From Rhodobacter flavimaris (lineage in GTDB: Bacteria > Pseudomonadota > Alphaproteobacteria > Rhodobacterales > Rhodobacteraceae): a stretch of DNA of 59,965 bases. The stretch is taken from contig NZ_JAJUOS010000016.1 of NCBI RefSeq assembly GCF_021378075.1, positions 1 through 59,965 of the forward strand, in the 5' to 3' direction. The notes under the pieces are model-generated. The model was not told the origin of the DNA. It worked only from the letters and a program-made list of their open reading frames with translations, and searched no databases. The position numbers were made by a program, and so were the translations under genes. Each line of letters begins with the position of its first letter. The stretch's first letter is position 1. This document shows positions 8,247 through 17,150 of this stretch, piece by piece.

Positions 8247-9383
8247 ATGACCGCATCTTGGAGATTTTCGACGCTGGCCGATCGGCACCGGGCACTGGGT
8301 TCGGACCTGGAGGACTGGAGCGGCATGGGCACCGCATGGTCCTATGACGGCGATCCGATGGCCGAATACATGGCGATCCGCACCAAGGCGGGCCTGATGG
8401 ATGTCTCGGGGCTGAAGAAGGTGCATATCACCGGCCCCGCCGCGAGCCACGTGATCGACCGCGCCACCACGCGCAATGTGGAGAAACTGATGCCCGGCCG
8501 CTCGGTCTATGCGACCATGCTCAATGACGCGGGCAAGTTCGTCGATGACTGCGTGATCTACCGCACCGGGCCGAACGCCTTCATGGTGGTGCATGGCTCG
8601 GGCCAGGCGCATGAGCAGCTGACCATGGCCGCCACCGGCCGCGATGTCTCGATCCGCTTCGACGACAACCTGCACGACCTGTCGCTGCAAGGCCCGCTGG
8701 CAGTGGACTACCTTGAGAAATACGTCCCCGGCATCCGCGACCTGGCCTATTTCAGCCAGATGCAGACCTCGCTCTTTGGCAAGCCCGCGATGATCTCGCG
8801 CACCGGCTACACCGGCGAGCGCGGCTATGAACTTTTCGTGCGCGGTCAGGATGCGCCTATGATCTGGGATCGCATCCTCGAGGAAGGCGCCGAGATGGGG
8901 ATCATCCCCTGCCGCTTCACCACGCTCGATCTGCTGCGCACCGAGAGCTACCTGCTCTTCTTCCCCTATGACAACAGCGAGATGTATCCCTTCGAGAACG
9001 AAGGCCCCGGCGACACGCTGTGGGAACTTGGCCTCGACTTCACCGTCTCGCCGGGCAAGACCGGGTTCCGCGGCGCCGAAGAGCATTACCGCCTCAAGGG
9101 CCGCGAACGCTTCAAGATCTGGGGCCTCAAGCTTGAAGGCACCAATGTGCCGGGCAACGGCGCGCCGGTGTTCAGGGACGGCAAGCAGGTTGGCGTAGTC
9201 ACGCAGGCGATGTACTCGCCGCTGAACAACCACACTGTCGCCATCGCCCGCATCCCGGTCGATTGCGCCAATGACAGCACCAAGCTGGCGGTGAACTGCG
9301 CCACGCATGGCGAGATCGCCGCCGTCTCCAGCCCGATGCCCTTCTACGACCCCGACAAGAAGCGCCGCACCGCCAAGGGCTGA
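8247..9383 (+). CDS. dmmD: GcvT-like folate-dependent aminomethyltransferase, DmmD
   Basis: A 378-residue protein of the GcvT/DMSP-demethylase-like superfamily: VSGLKKVHITGPAA near residue 52, then SLQGPLAVDYL, ISRTGYTGERGYELFVRG and a C-terminal GcvT barrel. It is the first gene of the dmmDABC order known from marine Rhodobacterales, where dmmABC suffice for dimethylamine oxidation and dmmD is additionally needed for growth on methylated amines. The likely role is to pass the C1 unit (formaldehyde or iminium level) to THF. ATG 8247 follows AGGAAAAG. An ortholog assignment rests on order and family, not on experiment. Confidence 0.82.
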   Translation: MTASWRFSTLADRHRALGSDLEDWSGMGTAWSYDGDPMAEYMAIRTKAGLMDVSGLKKVHITGPAASHVIDRATTRNVEKLMPGRSVYATMLNDAGKFVDDCVIYRTGPNAFMVVHGSGQAHEQLTMAATGRDVSIRFDDNLHDLSLQGPLAVDYLEKYVPGIRDLAYFSQMQTSLFGKPAMISRTGYTGERGYELFVRGQDAPMIWDRILEEGAEMGIIPCRFTTLDLLRTESYLLFFPYDNSEMYPFENEGPGDTLWELGLDFTVSPGKTGFRGAEEHYRLKGRERFKIWGLKLEGTNVPGNGAPVFRDGKQVGVVTQAMYSPLNNHTVAIARIPVDCANDSTKLAVNCATHGEIAAVSSPMPFYDPDKKRRTAKG

Positions 9384-9446
9384 CGTCAACCGGGCAGGGG
9401 CGGCGTCAGATCGCCCCGCCCCTCTCTAACAGGGAATACGCCGACC

Positions 9447-10049
9447 ATGCCACGAACCGAGTTCTCCCCCTCGATTGCCAGCCGCCCCGTCTATGCGGGC
9501 CTGACCTCGCAGGGCGCCACGCCCGCCATCATGCTGGCCGATGCCGAAGGTGCCGAGGCGCTGATCGACCTTGCCGGGCAGGATGCCTCGGTCATGGATC
9601 GCGCCCATCTGATCTATATCCCCGCGGGCGCCCCCCATGGCCCGCGCCTCGCCGCCCTTGGCGCGCGCCTTTATCACGAGGCCCCGAGCTTCGCCGCCTG
9701 CCTTGAGCGTTATCGCCAGGCCTTGGCCGAGGCGCATATGGGCTCCCAGCTTTACCTTGCCGGAACCGAAGGCCTGATCGGTCAGGCGACGGCCGAGGCG
9801 CTGGCCGCCGGTCTGCCCGCCGATGCCATTCATACCGAGCACCGCGGCTCGGTCGCGCGCCGGATGCAATGCGTGCATTGCAAGGGCGTGACCGAGAACG
9901 TCACCACCGACCCTTTCATCTGCGCGCATTGCGGCCTGACCCTTTTCGTGCGCGACCACTTCTCGCGCCGCCTCGGCGCCTTCCAGGGGGTCTGCGTCGA
10001 TGCCGAAACTCCCGGCATCGTCCCGCCTGCCCAGGAGATCAAACCATGA
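9447..10049 (+). CDS. dmmA: Dimethylamine monooxygenase subunit DmmA
   Basis: A 200-residue protein of the DmmA family. The C-terminal part has a CxxC...CxxC pair: Cys142-Val-His-Cys145 and Cys159-Ala-His-Cys162, a zinc-ribbon or rubredoxin-like metal site. The N-terminal ~130 residues contain a Rossmann-like segment (MGSQLYLAGTEGLIGQATAE). It overlaps dmmB by four bases (ATGA at 10046-10049), implying translational coupling. With dmmB and dmmC it oxidises dimethylamine to monomethylamine; DmmA may act in electron transfer or assembly. Confidence 0.85.
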   Translation: MPRTEFSPSIASRPVYAGLTSQGATPAIMLADAEGAEALIDLAGQDASVMDRAHLIYIPAGAPHGPRLAALGARLYHEAPSFAACLERYRQALAEAHMGSQLYLAGTEGLIGQATAEALAAGLPADAIHTEHRGSVARRMQCVHCKGVTENVTTDPFICAHCGLTLFVRDHFSRRLGAFQGVCVDAETPGIVPPAQEIKP

Positions 10050-10993
10050 AAAGCCAGCTTCTGCGCGTCACCGCGATTGAGCCGCTCTCGCCCCTCGTGT
10101 CCCGCTTCCGTTTCGAACATCCCGAAGGCGCGGCGCTTCCGCTGTTTTCCGGCGGCGCCCATATCGTGGTCGAGATGCCCGACGGCGAGATCCTGCGCCG
10201 CAACGCCTATTCGCTGATCTCGGACCCGCTTGACGGATCGTGCTATGAGATCGCCGTGCGCCGCGAGGATACAGGGCGCGGCGGCTCGCGCTTCATGCAT
10301 ACCAAGGTGGCCGTGGGCGACCTGCTGCGCCTTTCCGTGCCGCTCAACCTCTTCTCGCTCGATCTGCGCGCGAAAAAGCATGTGCTGATCGCGGGCGGCA
10401 TCGGGATCACCCCCTTCATCGCGCAACTGCGCCAGATCGCGCGCCTTCAGGTTCCGTTCGAGCTGCATTACGCCGCCCGCAGCCGCGACGAGGCGGCGGG
10501 GCTGAAGCTGCTTCCCGACGTGCCTCAGATCCATGTCCATATCTCGGACGAAGGCAACAGGATGGATCTGGGCGCGATCCTCGGGGCACAGCCGCTTGGC
10601 ACCCATGTCTATACCTGCGGCCCCGAGGGGTTGATCGACGCCGTAGCCGAAACCGGGCGCCGCCTGGGCTGGCCCAAGGCCGTGCTGCATTCCGAGGTCT
10701 TCATGTCGCCGCCCCCCGGCGCGCCCTTCGAGGTGACCCTGGAAAAAACCGGCCGCACCATCTCGGTCGCCCCGCACCAAAGCCTGCTTGAGGCGCTTGA
10801 GGCGAGCGACGTCGAGATCGAATGGAGCTGTCGCGGCGGCGCCTGCGGACGGTGCGAAACAGGCGTCTCGGCCTGCGACGGCCATATCGAGCATCACGAC
10901 CACTGGCTGTCGGACGACGAAAAAGCCAGCCAGACCAAGATCATGCCCTGCGTCTCGCGCTTTCAGGGCGCGAAACTCGCCCTCGACCTCTAG
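10046..10993 (+). CDS. dmmB: Dimethylamine monooxygenase reductase subunit DmmB (PDR/VanB-type)
   Basis: A 315-residue phthalate-dioxygenase-reductase-type protein. Domains in order: flavin-binding (RRNAYSL, 51-57), NAD(P)H-binding (GGIGITPF, 117-124; CGPEGL, 191-196), and a C-terminal plant-type [2Fe-2S] ferredoxin with Cys262, Cys267, Cys270 and Cys302. It passes electrons from NAD(P)H to the haem-type oxygenase subunit. ATG 10046 is fixed by the overlap with the dmmA stop. All cofactor motifs are intact. Confidence 0.9.
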   Translation: MKSQLLRVTAIEPLSPLVSRFRFEHPEGAALPLFSGGAHIVVEMPDGEILRRNAYSLISDPLDGSCYEIAVRREDTGRGGSRFMHTKVAVGDLLRLSVPLNLFSLDLRAKKHVLIAGGIGITPFIAQLRQIARLQVPFELHYAARSRDEAAGLKLLPDVPQIHVHISDEGNRMDLGAILGAQPLGTHVYTCGPEGLIDAVAETGRRLGWPKAVLHSEVFMSPPPGAPFEVTLEKTGRTISVAPHQSLLEALEASDVEIEWSCRGGACGRCETGVSACDGHIEHHDHWLSDDEKASQTKIMPCVSRFQGAKLALDL

Positions 10994-11002
10994 GAGCCAG
11001 CC

Positions 11003-12043
11003 ATGACCATCCGCTTCAACGACGAGACTTTCCGCGGCGACTACACCTATCACAATTCGCCCGAGGCCATCCGCCGCTTCCCCTTCCCGTTCGACCAGGA
11101 CAGCTACATGTACTCGGTCAATATCGAGCCGCATGCGGGCGGGCGCGCGGGTTCGCCCTTCGAGAAGCGTTTCGACGTGGACGAGCATTACGTCTCGGAA
11201 ATGAAGGACCGCGCCATCACCCTGGCCGAAGACCCGATGCGCTGCCAGTCGCTGCCGCATATGGACCTGGCGGGGTGGGATTTCCTTGAACTGGTCATGA
11301 CCTCGAAGGCCGAGGATTACCCCGAGCTGTTCGAGCTGCACCGCGACGGCGACCGTTGGCACTGGATCAACAAGCCAATGGGGATCGAGCAACGCTTCAC
11401 CTTCCTCGACACCACCACCCTGCCCTGCGGGCCGCTCGAATACATCACCCGCCAGACCCAGGGCGACCATGCGCTGCTGGATCAGCGCGAGGGCAACCTG
11501 TGGATGGATGCGGGCATGATCACCAGCCAAGCGGACTGGTCGCTCGATTTCGACATCGGGATGAACTTCTTCGAATGGCACGCCCCGGTGCCCAAGGCGC
11601 ATGAGATGGGCGTGTTCCAGCGCGCGCTGAAGTTCCTGCTCAATCTGCAGCAGGGCGCCCCGGTGCGGCGGCTGAACTGGACGATGACGGTCAACCCGCG
11701 CCTCGACACCAGCCCCGAGAACTACCACAAATGGGGCCCGGAAAAGCGCACCATCACCCCCGAGACCGTCGGTTCCAAGCAATACCTGCGGGTCGAGTTG
11801 CAGACCCTGTGGCGGCTGCCGCGCTCGAACGCGATTGCCTTCCCGATCCGCTGCTACCTGCTCTCGCTCGAGGATCTGGTGAGCGTGCCGAAATGGGGCC
11901 GCCGACTGCACCGGGTGCTGCGCGACCTGCCCGACGAGCTGGCCGAATACAAGGGTTTCGCGGTCAACCGCCCGACGATCGTCGCGTATCTGGCGCAGTT
12001 TGACGACGGTGAACCCACCTCGCCGGGCATCTTCCCGGACTGA
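11003..12043 (+). CDS. dmmC: Haem-dependent oxidative N-demethylase family subunit DmmC (DUF3445)
   Basis: The 346-residue protein belongs to the DUF3445/haem-dependent oxidative N-demethylase family. Family-like blocks include IEQRFTFLDTTTLPC, VNPRLDTSPENYHKWG, ETVGSKQYLRVELQTL and a conserved RLPRSNAIAFPIRCYL. It is the probable haem-containing catalytic subunit that removes one methyl group of dimethylamine, receiving electrons from DmmB. It starts 10 bases after dmmB behind AGGAG and ends the cluster just before a strong terminator. Confidence 0.85.
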   Translation: MTIRFNDETFRGDYTYHNSPEAIRRFPFPFDQDSYMYSVNIEPHAGGRAGSPFEKRFDVDEHYVSEMKDRAITLAEDPMRCQSLPHMDLAGWDFLELVMTSKAEDYPELFELHRDGDRWHWINKPMGIEQRFTFLDTTTLPCGPLEYITRQTQGDHALLDQREGNLWMDAGMITSQADWSLDFDIGMNFFEWHAPVPKAHEMGVFQRALKFLLNLQQGAPVRRLNWTMTVNPRLDTSPENYHKWGPEKRTITPETVGSKQYLRVELQTLWRLPRSNAIAFPIRCYLLSLEDLVSVPKWGRRLHRVLRDLPDELAEYKGFAVNRPTIVAYLAQFDDGEPTSPGIFPD

Positions 12044-12066
12044 GCCCGGCTCGTCATTCCATCCCT

Positions 12067-12113
12067 GCAAGGCCGCTTTGCCATCGTCCGGCATAGCGGC
12101 CTTGCGCATTTTC
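12067..12113 (+). terminator. Terminator of the methylamine operon
   Basis: GCAAGGCCGCT (12067-12077) and AGCGGCCTTGC (12095-12105) form a perfect 11-bp stem with a 17-base loop, then GCATTTT. It lies 24 bases after the dmmC stop. Confidence 0.8.
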
Positions 12114-12180
12114 ATCTTGGATTTCTGCACTGCAGCATTATCTCGTTGCGTGGGGAGGCATGAATGGTGGGAGACTATCC

Positions 12181-12789
12181 ATGCCGCAGATCGCAAATTT
12201 CAAACCGACCCTGACTTACGAACGACCCGGCAACCCGGTATCGCTGACCGGTGTCCGGCATTGGCTGAGCGCGCTTTTTGGGGCGCTGAGCCATCCCGCG
12301 CGCAAGGGTTGGAAAGGCCGGATCGATGCGCTCGGCCCCACGGATACCGTGGCGCTGATCCTGCACACGATCGCGCTTTCGGCCTCGGGGCGCAGTGCGC
12401 GGTTCAATGCCCGAACGGGCTATGACACGATCGAAAGGCACTATCGCCAGCTTGACTGGCAGACCCATCGCCTGCTTGGCGCAAGGGTCGGGCAGCGGCT
12501 GATCGCGGTGGCCGAGCTTGCGCCCACGATGGTCGATGGCCAGCCCGCGCTGGAGCTTGGCCTGTCGGTGCTCGAACGCTGGCAGGGCCGTGGCGTCGGC
12601 GCGCGAATGCTGCTGCAGGCGATCCGGCTGGCCACCCGCGACGAGGGCGTGCCGCTGGTATTGTTCACATCAGTCGAGAACCGGGCGATGGTGGCGCTGG
12701 CACGGCGGTTCGGCGCGGAGGGCACCCTGCTTGGCCACGACTACCGCTTTGTCTTCGCGCCGGAACCGGGTCTCAGCGCCGCCGCATAA
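12181..12789 (+). CDS. GNAT-family N-acetyltransferase
   Basis: A 202-residue acetyltransferase-fold protein. The acetyl-CoA motif A reads ERWQGRGVGARMLLQ, with preceding beta strands PALELGLSVL and a C-terminal LVLFTSVENRAMVALARRFG typical of GNAT proteins. Substrate unknown. Two in-frame ATGs exist (12160, 12181). The one at 12160 has GGGGAGG only one base away; the one at 12181 has GGGAG eight bases away and is preferred. The 3' end overlaps the convergent cobF by 17 bases. Confidence 0.75.
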   Translation: MPQIANFKPTLTYERPGNPVSLTGVRHWLSALFGALSHPARKGWKGRIDALGPTDTVALILHTIALSASGRSARFNARTGYDTIERHYRQLDWQTHRLLGARVGQRLIAVAELAPTMVDGQPALELGLSVLERWQGRGVGARMLLQAIRLATRDEGVPLVLFTSVENRAMVALARRFGAEGTLLGHDYRFVFAPEPGLSAAA

Positions 12790-13525
12790 GGTAGATGTCC
12801 ATGATCCAGCCATGTTCGGCCCGCGCCACGGCGCGGGTCCGGACGATCTGCGGGCCGACCTCGGACAGCGGGCCCGCGCGCAGGATCTGCTCGGACATGC
12901 CGACGAAAGCGCCCCACCAGATCTCGATACCTTCCGGCGCGAGATGGGTGAACGAGCATTCACCGTCAAGCATGACGACGATGGTATCGACGCCCTCGGG
13001 CCAGCCGTGGTCGCGCAACTGGCGGCCTGTGGTGATCTGCACCGGCGCGCCGATCTCATTGAGCGGGATGGCATGCGCCGCGCAGAGCGCCTGAATGGCG
13101 GTGATGCCCGGAATGACGCGGGTCATGACCGGCATCACGCGCGCGAGCCGTTCGGCCAGCCGCAGCGTGCTGTCGTAAAGCGACGGATCGCCCCAGACCA
13201 GAAGCGCGACCTTGCCGCTGTCGCCGACATGGGCGCGGATCTCATCCTGCCACGCAGCGGCGATGGCATCGTGCCAGTCGTCCACGCCTTGCCGATAGGA
13301 GGGGTTCGCCGCATCGCGCACCGGCAGAGCGAACTCGACCACTTTCGTCTCGGGATTGGTGATATGCGTTTCGCACATCGTCCGTCGCAGCCCGGCCAGA
13401 TCGGATCTGTCCGCGCCCTTGAGCGGAATCAGGATCAGCTCGGCCGCGTTCATCGCGGCAATCGCCTGAAGCGTCAGATGCCCCGGGTTACCGGTGCCAA
13501 TTCCGATCAGCGTCAGTTCGATCAT
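12773..13525 (-). CDS. cobF: Precorrin-6A synthase (deacetylating)
   Basis: A 250-residue tetrapyrrole methylase of the CobF family. CobF methylates C-1 of precorrin-5 and removes the acetyl group, a step specific to the aerobic pathway. The protein opens with IELTLIGIGTGNPGHLTLQA, has VWGDPSLYDSTLRLAERL and the SAM loop GITAIQALCAAHAIPL. The C-terminus (VARAEHGWIMDIYLMRRR) is typical. It follows cbtB-cbtA and so is probably under the same cobalamin riboswitch. ATG at 13525 is chosen because upstream residues are not methylase-like. Confidence 0.93.
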   Translation of the reverse strand: MIELTLIGIGTGNPGHLTLQAIAAMNAAELILIPLKGADRSDLAGLRRTMCETHITNPETKVVEFALPVRDAANPSYRQGVDDWHDAIAAAWQDEIRAHVGDSGKVALLVWGDPSLYDSTLRLAERLARVMPVMTRVIPGITAIQALCAAHAIPLNEIGAPVQITTGRQLRDHGWPEGVDTIVVMLDGECSFTHLAPEGIEIWWGAFVGMSEQILRAGPLSEVGPQIVRTRAVARAEHGWIMDIYLMRRR

Positions 13526-13577
13526 TTCGTCTTCCTTGATGGCGGGAAGAGCGCGGCGCGCTCCTCCCAATGTTTCG

Positions 13578-14306
13578 TTACGCCGTCCTGCTGCGCTCCC
13601 AGAGCTGCCCGGCAAACCAGCCAAGCACCGCCCAGACCACAAGCCCGACCCCAAGCACGCGCGCCGAGAACATGGCGCCGACCTCGGGCGGGGCAACGCC
13701 GTAATACTCGTCGATCGATGGCGCGCCAATGATATGCGGCAGCGCAAGCATGCCCACGGCCAGCGGATATTTCCACGCATGGTGCCCATAGGCCAAGAGC
13801 GCAAGCGCCGTGCCGGTCAGCGCCACCGTGCCCCACCACCAGACCTGGCGATCGCCGAGATCGGCGGCCACCGTGCCCGGCAGTTCGGGCGGCAGCCCAA
13901 GCGCGGGGGCAAGCTGGAAGCTCACGAAGCCCGCGATGCCCCACAGTATCCCCTCGACCGCTCCGATCCGTTTGCCAAGGGTCTCGGCCAGACCGAAGCC
14001 CGCCACCAGAAGCCCCGTATAGGAGACGTAAATCAGGATGGTGAAGAGAACCGTCAAACCGTTGCGCGTCAGCGCGTTCGGATCGGCAGCCTCGGCACCA
14101 TTTGCGTGATCGTTAGCCGTCCCGGCCTCATGCGCATGATCGGCCGGAGCCTCCGGCGCCGAGCCCTGGAAATGCGACAGTTCACCCGTTTCGTAACGTT
14201 CCCCGAGCAGGATAACCTCCTGCACGAAAGCGAAGTGCAGCAGAGCGGCAATCAGCCCTGCTGCACAACCGGCGAACAACGCGCCGGTCAACATTCGTTG
14301 GAACAT
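13578..14306 (-). CDS. cbtA: Cobalt transporter subunit CbtA
   Basis: A 242-residue membrane protein with about five to six hydrophobic segments, matching CbtA: MFQRMLTGALFAGCAAGLIAA at the N-terminus, a His-rich hydrophilic insert (DHAHEAGTANDHAN) and the C-terminal half with PHIIGAPSIDEYYGVAPPEV. CbtA with CbtB is a predicted B12-regulated cobalt uptake system. ATG at 14306 is preferred over an upstream in-frame start because the helix begins there. It follows cbtB by 10 bases. Confidence 0.9.
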   Translation of the reverse strand: MFQRMLTGALFAGCAAGLIAALLHFAFVQEVILLGERYETGELSHFQGSAPEAPADHAHEAGTANDHANGAEAADPNALTRNGLTVLFTILIYVSYTGLLVAGFGLAETLGKRIGAVEGILWGIAGFVSFQLAPALGLPPELPGTVAADLGDRQVWWWGTVALTGTALALLAYGHHAWKYPLAVGMLALPHIIGAPSIDEYYGVAPPEVGAMFSARVLGVGLVVWAVLGWFAGQLWERSRTA

Positions 14307-14316
14307 GCGTAGCGGA

Positions 14317-14481
14317 TCAGTGGCAGGGGAAGCCAGTCGCGTGGCGCATATCGTGAGCGGCATCGTGCAGGGTCGCCGATTGCGCGTGGCCAGCCACGAA
14401 CATCAGGGCCAAGCCCATCACAACCATCGCCAGAACCGAAGCCAGACCCGAGGTGGTTTTCACCGAGGAAAGAGTCGTCAT
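14317..14481 (-). CDS. cbtB: Cobalt transporter subunit CbtB
   Basis: A 54-residue one-helix membrane protein: hydrophobic segment VLAMVVMGLALMFVAG and the family's His-rich C-terminal end HDAAHDMRHATGFPCH, which presumably binds Co2+ outside the membrane. ATG at 14481 has GGAAAGAGT upstream (on the minus strand AGATATGACATG is closest, so the ribosome site is modest). It is first behind the cobalamin riboswitch and partners CbtA. Confidence 0.88.
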   Translation of the reverse strand: MTTLSSVKTTSGLASVLAMVVMGLALMFVAGHAQSATLHDAAHDMRHATGFPCH

Positions 14482-14526
14482 GTCATATCTCCCAGCCGTC
14501 ACACCCGACGGCGTTAAGTTACACCT

Positions 14527-14722
14527 TGCAGGGCCGGTCTCCTGGCTCGCGGGTCACAGTCGGTCCTCGCCTTCCCACCCTTGCGGGCAGTGGCATTCCG
14601 AGGACCGCTCGCCGCTTACAGTCGCGGGGGCGGCTGGGGCTCGGGGCGCCTCGATTGGTCCGCCCGTTCCCCATTCCCGTTTCAGTCCCGATGCTTTGCA
14701 CCTGATGGGACACCTTGCCCTT
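14527..14722 (-). promoter_or_regulatory. Cobalamin (AdoCbl) riboswitch upstream of cbtB-cbtA-cobF
   Basis: On the minus strand the region holds the ordered cobalamin-riboswitch conserved blocks: GGTGCAAAGC, GACTGAAACGGGAAT, GCCCCCGCGACTGTAA, CACTG, GGGAAGGCG and the B12 box AGCCAGGAGACCGGCC near 14530-14545. The B12 box ends about 50 bases before the cbtB start. High adenosylcobalamin is expected to shut down cobalt uptake and cobF. Confidence 0.93.
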
Positions 14723-14788
14723 CCATCTACTCAGCGGCGCCTTGAGCGGTCAAGGACAATCGCGGCGCTTTGGCGCCGAATGCGACCC

Positions 14789-15106
14789 TCAGCCCGGGAT
14801 TCGCGCCAGCGCCTTGGTGCGCAGCGCGCCAAGCGGGCGCGCATCGGCGAAGTTCCCGTCGGGCGAGGCCGCATACAGCCGCGCGAAGGTGAGCAGGTCG
14901 GGCAGATCCTCGGGCGTCAGATCGCCAAAGAGATAGGCGGTCTTGCCCTCTGCGCGGAAGGCCAGACTCGAAGGGCGTGTGCAGCCCGACATGCACTCGA
15001 TCCCCTGCACCTCGCCGCTGATGCCGGCCCCGCGCAGCGCGGCCTCCAGCGTTGCGCCGAAGCCCGCGCGGCCAAGCGCGCAGCTGGTGCAGACCGAGAT
15101 CCTCAC
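14789..15106 (-). CDS. DUF1636 ferredoxin-like protein (copy at 3' end of the cob operon)
   Basis: A 105-residue Cys-containing protein similar to DUF1636 (thioredoxin-fold ferredoxin-like). Cysteines occur as VCTSCALG (Cys6, Cys9) and in IECMSGCTRPSSLAF, spaced as in 2Fe-2S thioredoxin-like ferredoxins. It overlaps the upstream cobA by four bases, so it is the last gene of the riboswitch-controlled operon. It is a shorter paralog of the DUF1636 gene at the start of that operon. No established reaction; metal delivery or electron supply to a cobalamin step is plausible. Confidence 0.75.
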   Translation of the reverse strand: MRISVCTSCALGRAGFGATLEAALRGAGISGEVQGIECMSGCTRPSSLAFRAEGKTAYLFGDLTPEDLPDLLTFARLYAASPDGNFADARPLGALRTKALARIPG

Positions 15107-15828
15107 GCGGTCACATCCGCGAGCGGCCCGTAAAGGATCAGCGCCGGGTGGTCCGAGCGCGCATCGCCCAGTTGCCGCGCCAGAGCCGCGACGGTCGTGC
15201 GATGGATCGCCTGTTCCGGGTGGCCCACGGCCTCGGCCAGCATCGCGGGGGTTTCCGGCGCAAGCCCATGCGCCATCAGCCCCTCGGCCAGGCGCGGGAA
15301 AGTGCGCTTGCCCATGAACACAACCGTCGTCGCCCCCGGATCGGCCAGCGCCGCCCAGTTGATCGATTCGGGCAGGCCGCCGGTCACATCGGCGCCAGTC
15401 ACGAATTGCACCCGCCGCGCGGTCAGCCTCCGGGTCAGCGGAATGCCCGCCGCCGCAGCAGCAGCACAGGCCGAGGGCACGCCGGGGATGATCTCACTGC
15501 CGATTCCGGCATCGCGCAGGGCGACCAGCTCTTCTTCAAGCCGCCCGAACAGCCCGGAGTCGCCAGACTTGAGCCGCACCACGCGCTTGCCCGCCGAGGC
15601 GTGCTCAACCAGCAGCGCATTGACGTATTCCTGCTTGGCCGAGGGCTTGCCCGCCCGCTTGCCCACCGCGATCAGCTCGGCCTGCGGACCGGCATGGCCC
15701 AGAACCGGCCCCGAGGCGAGGTCGTCGAACAGCACCACATCGGCGCGCGCCAGCCGATCCACTGCCTTGAGCGTGATCAGCTCGGGATCGCCCGGCCCCG
15801 AGGAAACGAAGGATACGAAACCGCTCAT
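15103..15828 (-). CDS. cobA: Uroporphyrinogen-III C-methyltransferase
   Basis: A 241-residue SUMT that makes precorrin-2 from uroporphyrinogen III by two SAM-dependent methylations, at the entry of the corrin branch. The glycine-rich start VSSGPGDPELITLKAVDRL, the DVVLFDDL block, VRLKSGDSGLFGRLEEE and the SAM loop IPGVPSACAAAAAAGIPLT are all standard. No CysG-type dehydrogenase domain is fused. Four-base overlaps couple it to cobB upstream and DUF1636 downstream. Confidence 0.93.
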   Translation of the reverse strand: MSGFVSFVSSGPGDPELITLKAVDRLARADVVLFDDLASGPVLGHAGPQAELIAVGKRAGKPSAKQEYVNALLVEHASAGKRVVRLKSGDSGLFGRLEEELVALRDAGIGSEIIPGVPSACAAAAAAGIPLTRRLTARRVQFVTGADVTGGLPESINWAALADPGATTVVFMGKRTFPRLAEGLMAHGLAPETPAMLAEAVGHPEQAIHRTTVAALARQLGDARSDHPALILYGPLADVTA

Positions 15829-17150
15829 GAACTGGCCTCAGCTATCAGGTGAAAGAAAGTGCCGCTGACGCAGCCGCCGCCCGGCATCTGCCGGAACGAT
15901 CCGGTCTCGGGGACGGCGGCACCGGTGGCATCGACGACCTGCGCCAGCGGCGCATCGGGTTGCGACAGGATCGTCGCATAGTGAAACTCATGGCCCCGCA
16001 GCGCGGTGCCAGCGGCCAGCGGTCCGACGGGGGCGGCCAGCCGCGCCAGCCGGTAGCCCAGATGCATCCGCCGCTTGGCAAAGGACGTCTCCAAGCCCAA
16101 AAGCCCTGCCATCGCGTGGCGCGTGCCATCCGCCGCAACCAGCCCCGAACCAAGCGCCATGTAGCCGCCGCATTCGCCGTGAACGGGACGGGTCTGCGCG
16201 AAAGCACGCAAGCCCGCGCGGAAGGTCTCGGCCGCGGCCAGACGGCCCGCATGCAGTTCCGGGTAGCCACCCGGCAGCCAACATGCATCGGCGCTCGGGT
16301 CGGGCGCGTCGTCGGCCAGCGGCGAGAAAGGCAGGATCGTCGCCCCCTCGGCGCGCCACTCCGCGATCAGATGCGGATAGACAAAAGAAAATGCCGCGTC
16401 CCGCGCCAGTGCGATCCGCGCACCGGGGGGGGCCAGGTGGGGGCGCGGGCCGGGCACCGGCCCGCGCCCCCGCCCCGCGGCGACCGAGATCATCCGATCG
16501 AGGTCGCAATGCTCGGCCACGATCCGCCCGGCTTCCGCCAGCAGGTGATCCAGCGCATCGGTTTCCTCGGCCTGCACTAGGCCCAGGTGCCGCTCGGGCA
16601 GGGCGATCCCCGCCGCGCGCGGTAAGACACCCAGAACCTCGATCCCGGCCTCGTCCATGCCCGCGCGCACCAATGCCTCGTGCCGGGGCGAGGCCACCTT
16701 GTTCAGCACGACACCCGCCACCTGCACACCCGGACGCAGCGACGCGAAGCCCTTGGCCACCGCCGCCGCCGATTGCGCCTGTCCAGAAACATCAAGCACC
16801 AGCACCACCGGCCAGCCCATCAGCGCGGCGATATCGGCGCTCGCCCCCGTTCCGGTTTCGCCGGGCGTGGCAACGCCATCGAACAGGCCCATCGCGCCCT
16901 CAGCCAGGATCAGATCGGCATCGACTGCGGCCAGAGCCTCCAACTGCCCGCGCCCCATCGCCCAGGCATCAAGGTTGAGCGAGGCCCGCCCCGCCGCCGC
17001 CGCGTGAAACGCCGGGTCGATGTAATCCGGCCCGCATTTGAACGGCTGCACATCCAGCCCACGCGCGCGCAGCGCCGCCAGCACCCCCAGCGTCAGCGTG
17101 GTCTTGCCTGACCCCGAGGCCGGTGCCGATATGATCAGCCCGGGCGTCAT
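15825..17150 (-). CDS. cobB: Hydrogenobyrinic acid a,c-diamide synthase
   Basis: A 441-residue ATP- and glutamine-dependent amidase. The N-terminal P-loop is [20 protein letters not shown] (about residues 9-28), followed by [13 protein letters not shown]; the C-terminal glutamine amidotransferase domain has the nucleophile Cys in [11 protein letters not shown]. It amidates the a and c side chains before cobalt insertion by CobNST. Overlaps cobM and cobA by four bases each. Confidence 0.93.
   Translation of the reverse strand: MTPGLIISAPASGSGKTTLTLGVLAALRARGLDVQPFKCGPDYIDPAFHAAAAGRASLNLDAWAMGRGQLEALAAVDADLILAEGAMGLFDGVATPGETGTGASADIAALMGWPVVLVLDVSGQAQSAAAVAKGFASLRPGVQVAGVVLNKVASPRHEALVRAGMDEAGIEVLGVLPRAAGIALPERHLGLVQAEETDALDHLLAEAGRIVAEHCDLDRMISVAAGRGRGPVPGPRPHLAPPGARIALARDAAFSFVYPHLIAEWRAEGATILPFSPLADDAPDPSADACWLPGGYPELHAGRLAAAETFRAGLRAFAQTRPVHGECGGYMALGSGLVAADGTRHAMAGLLGLETSFAKRRMHLGYRLARLAAPVGPLAAGTALRGHEFHYATILSQPDAPLAQVVDATGAAVPETGSFRQMPGGGCVSGTFFHLIAEASS

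Noticed and set aside
12160..12180. An upstream start for the GNAT protein at 12160
   Set aside because: The Shine-Dalgarno sequence is one base from that ATG; the ATG at 12181 has normal spacing.
9830..12196. A 788-codon minus-strand frame antisense to dmmABC
   Set aside because: Low-complexity charged translation; the plus-strand genes have intact cofactor motifs and translational overlaps.
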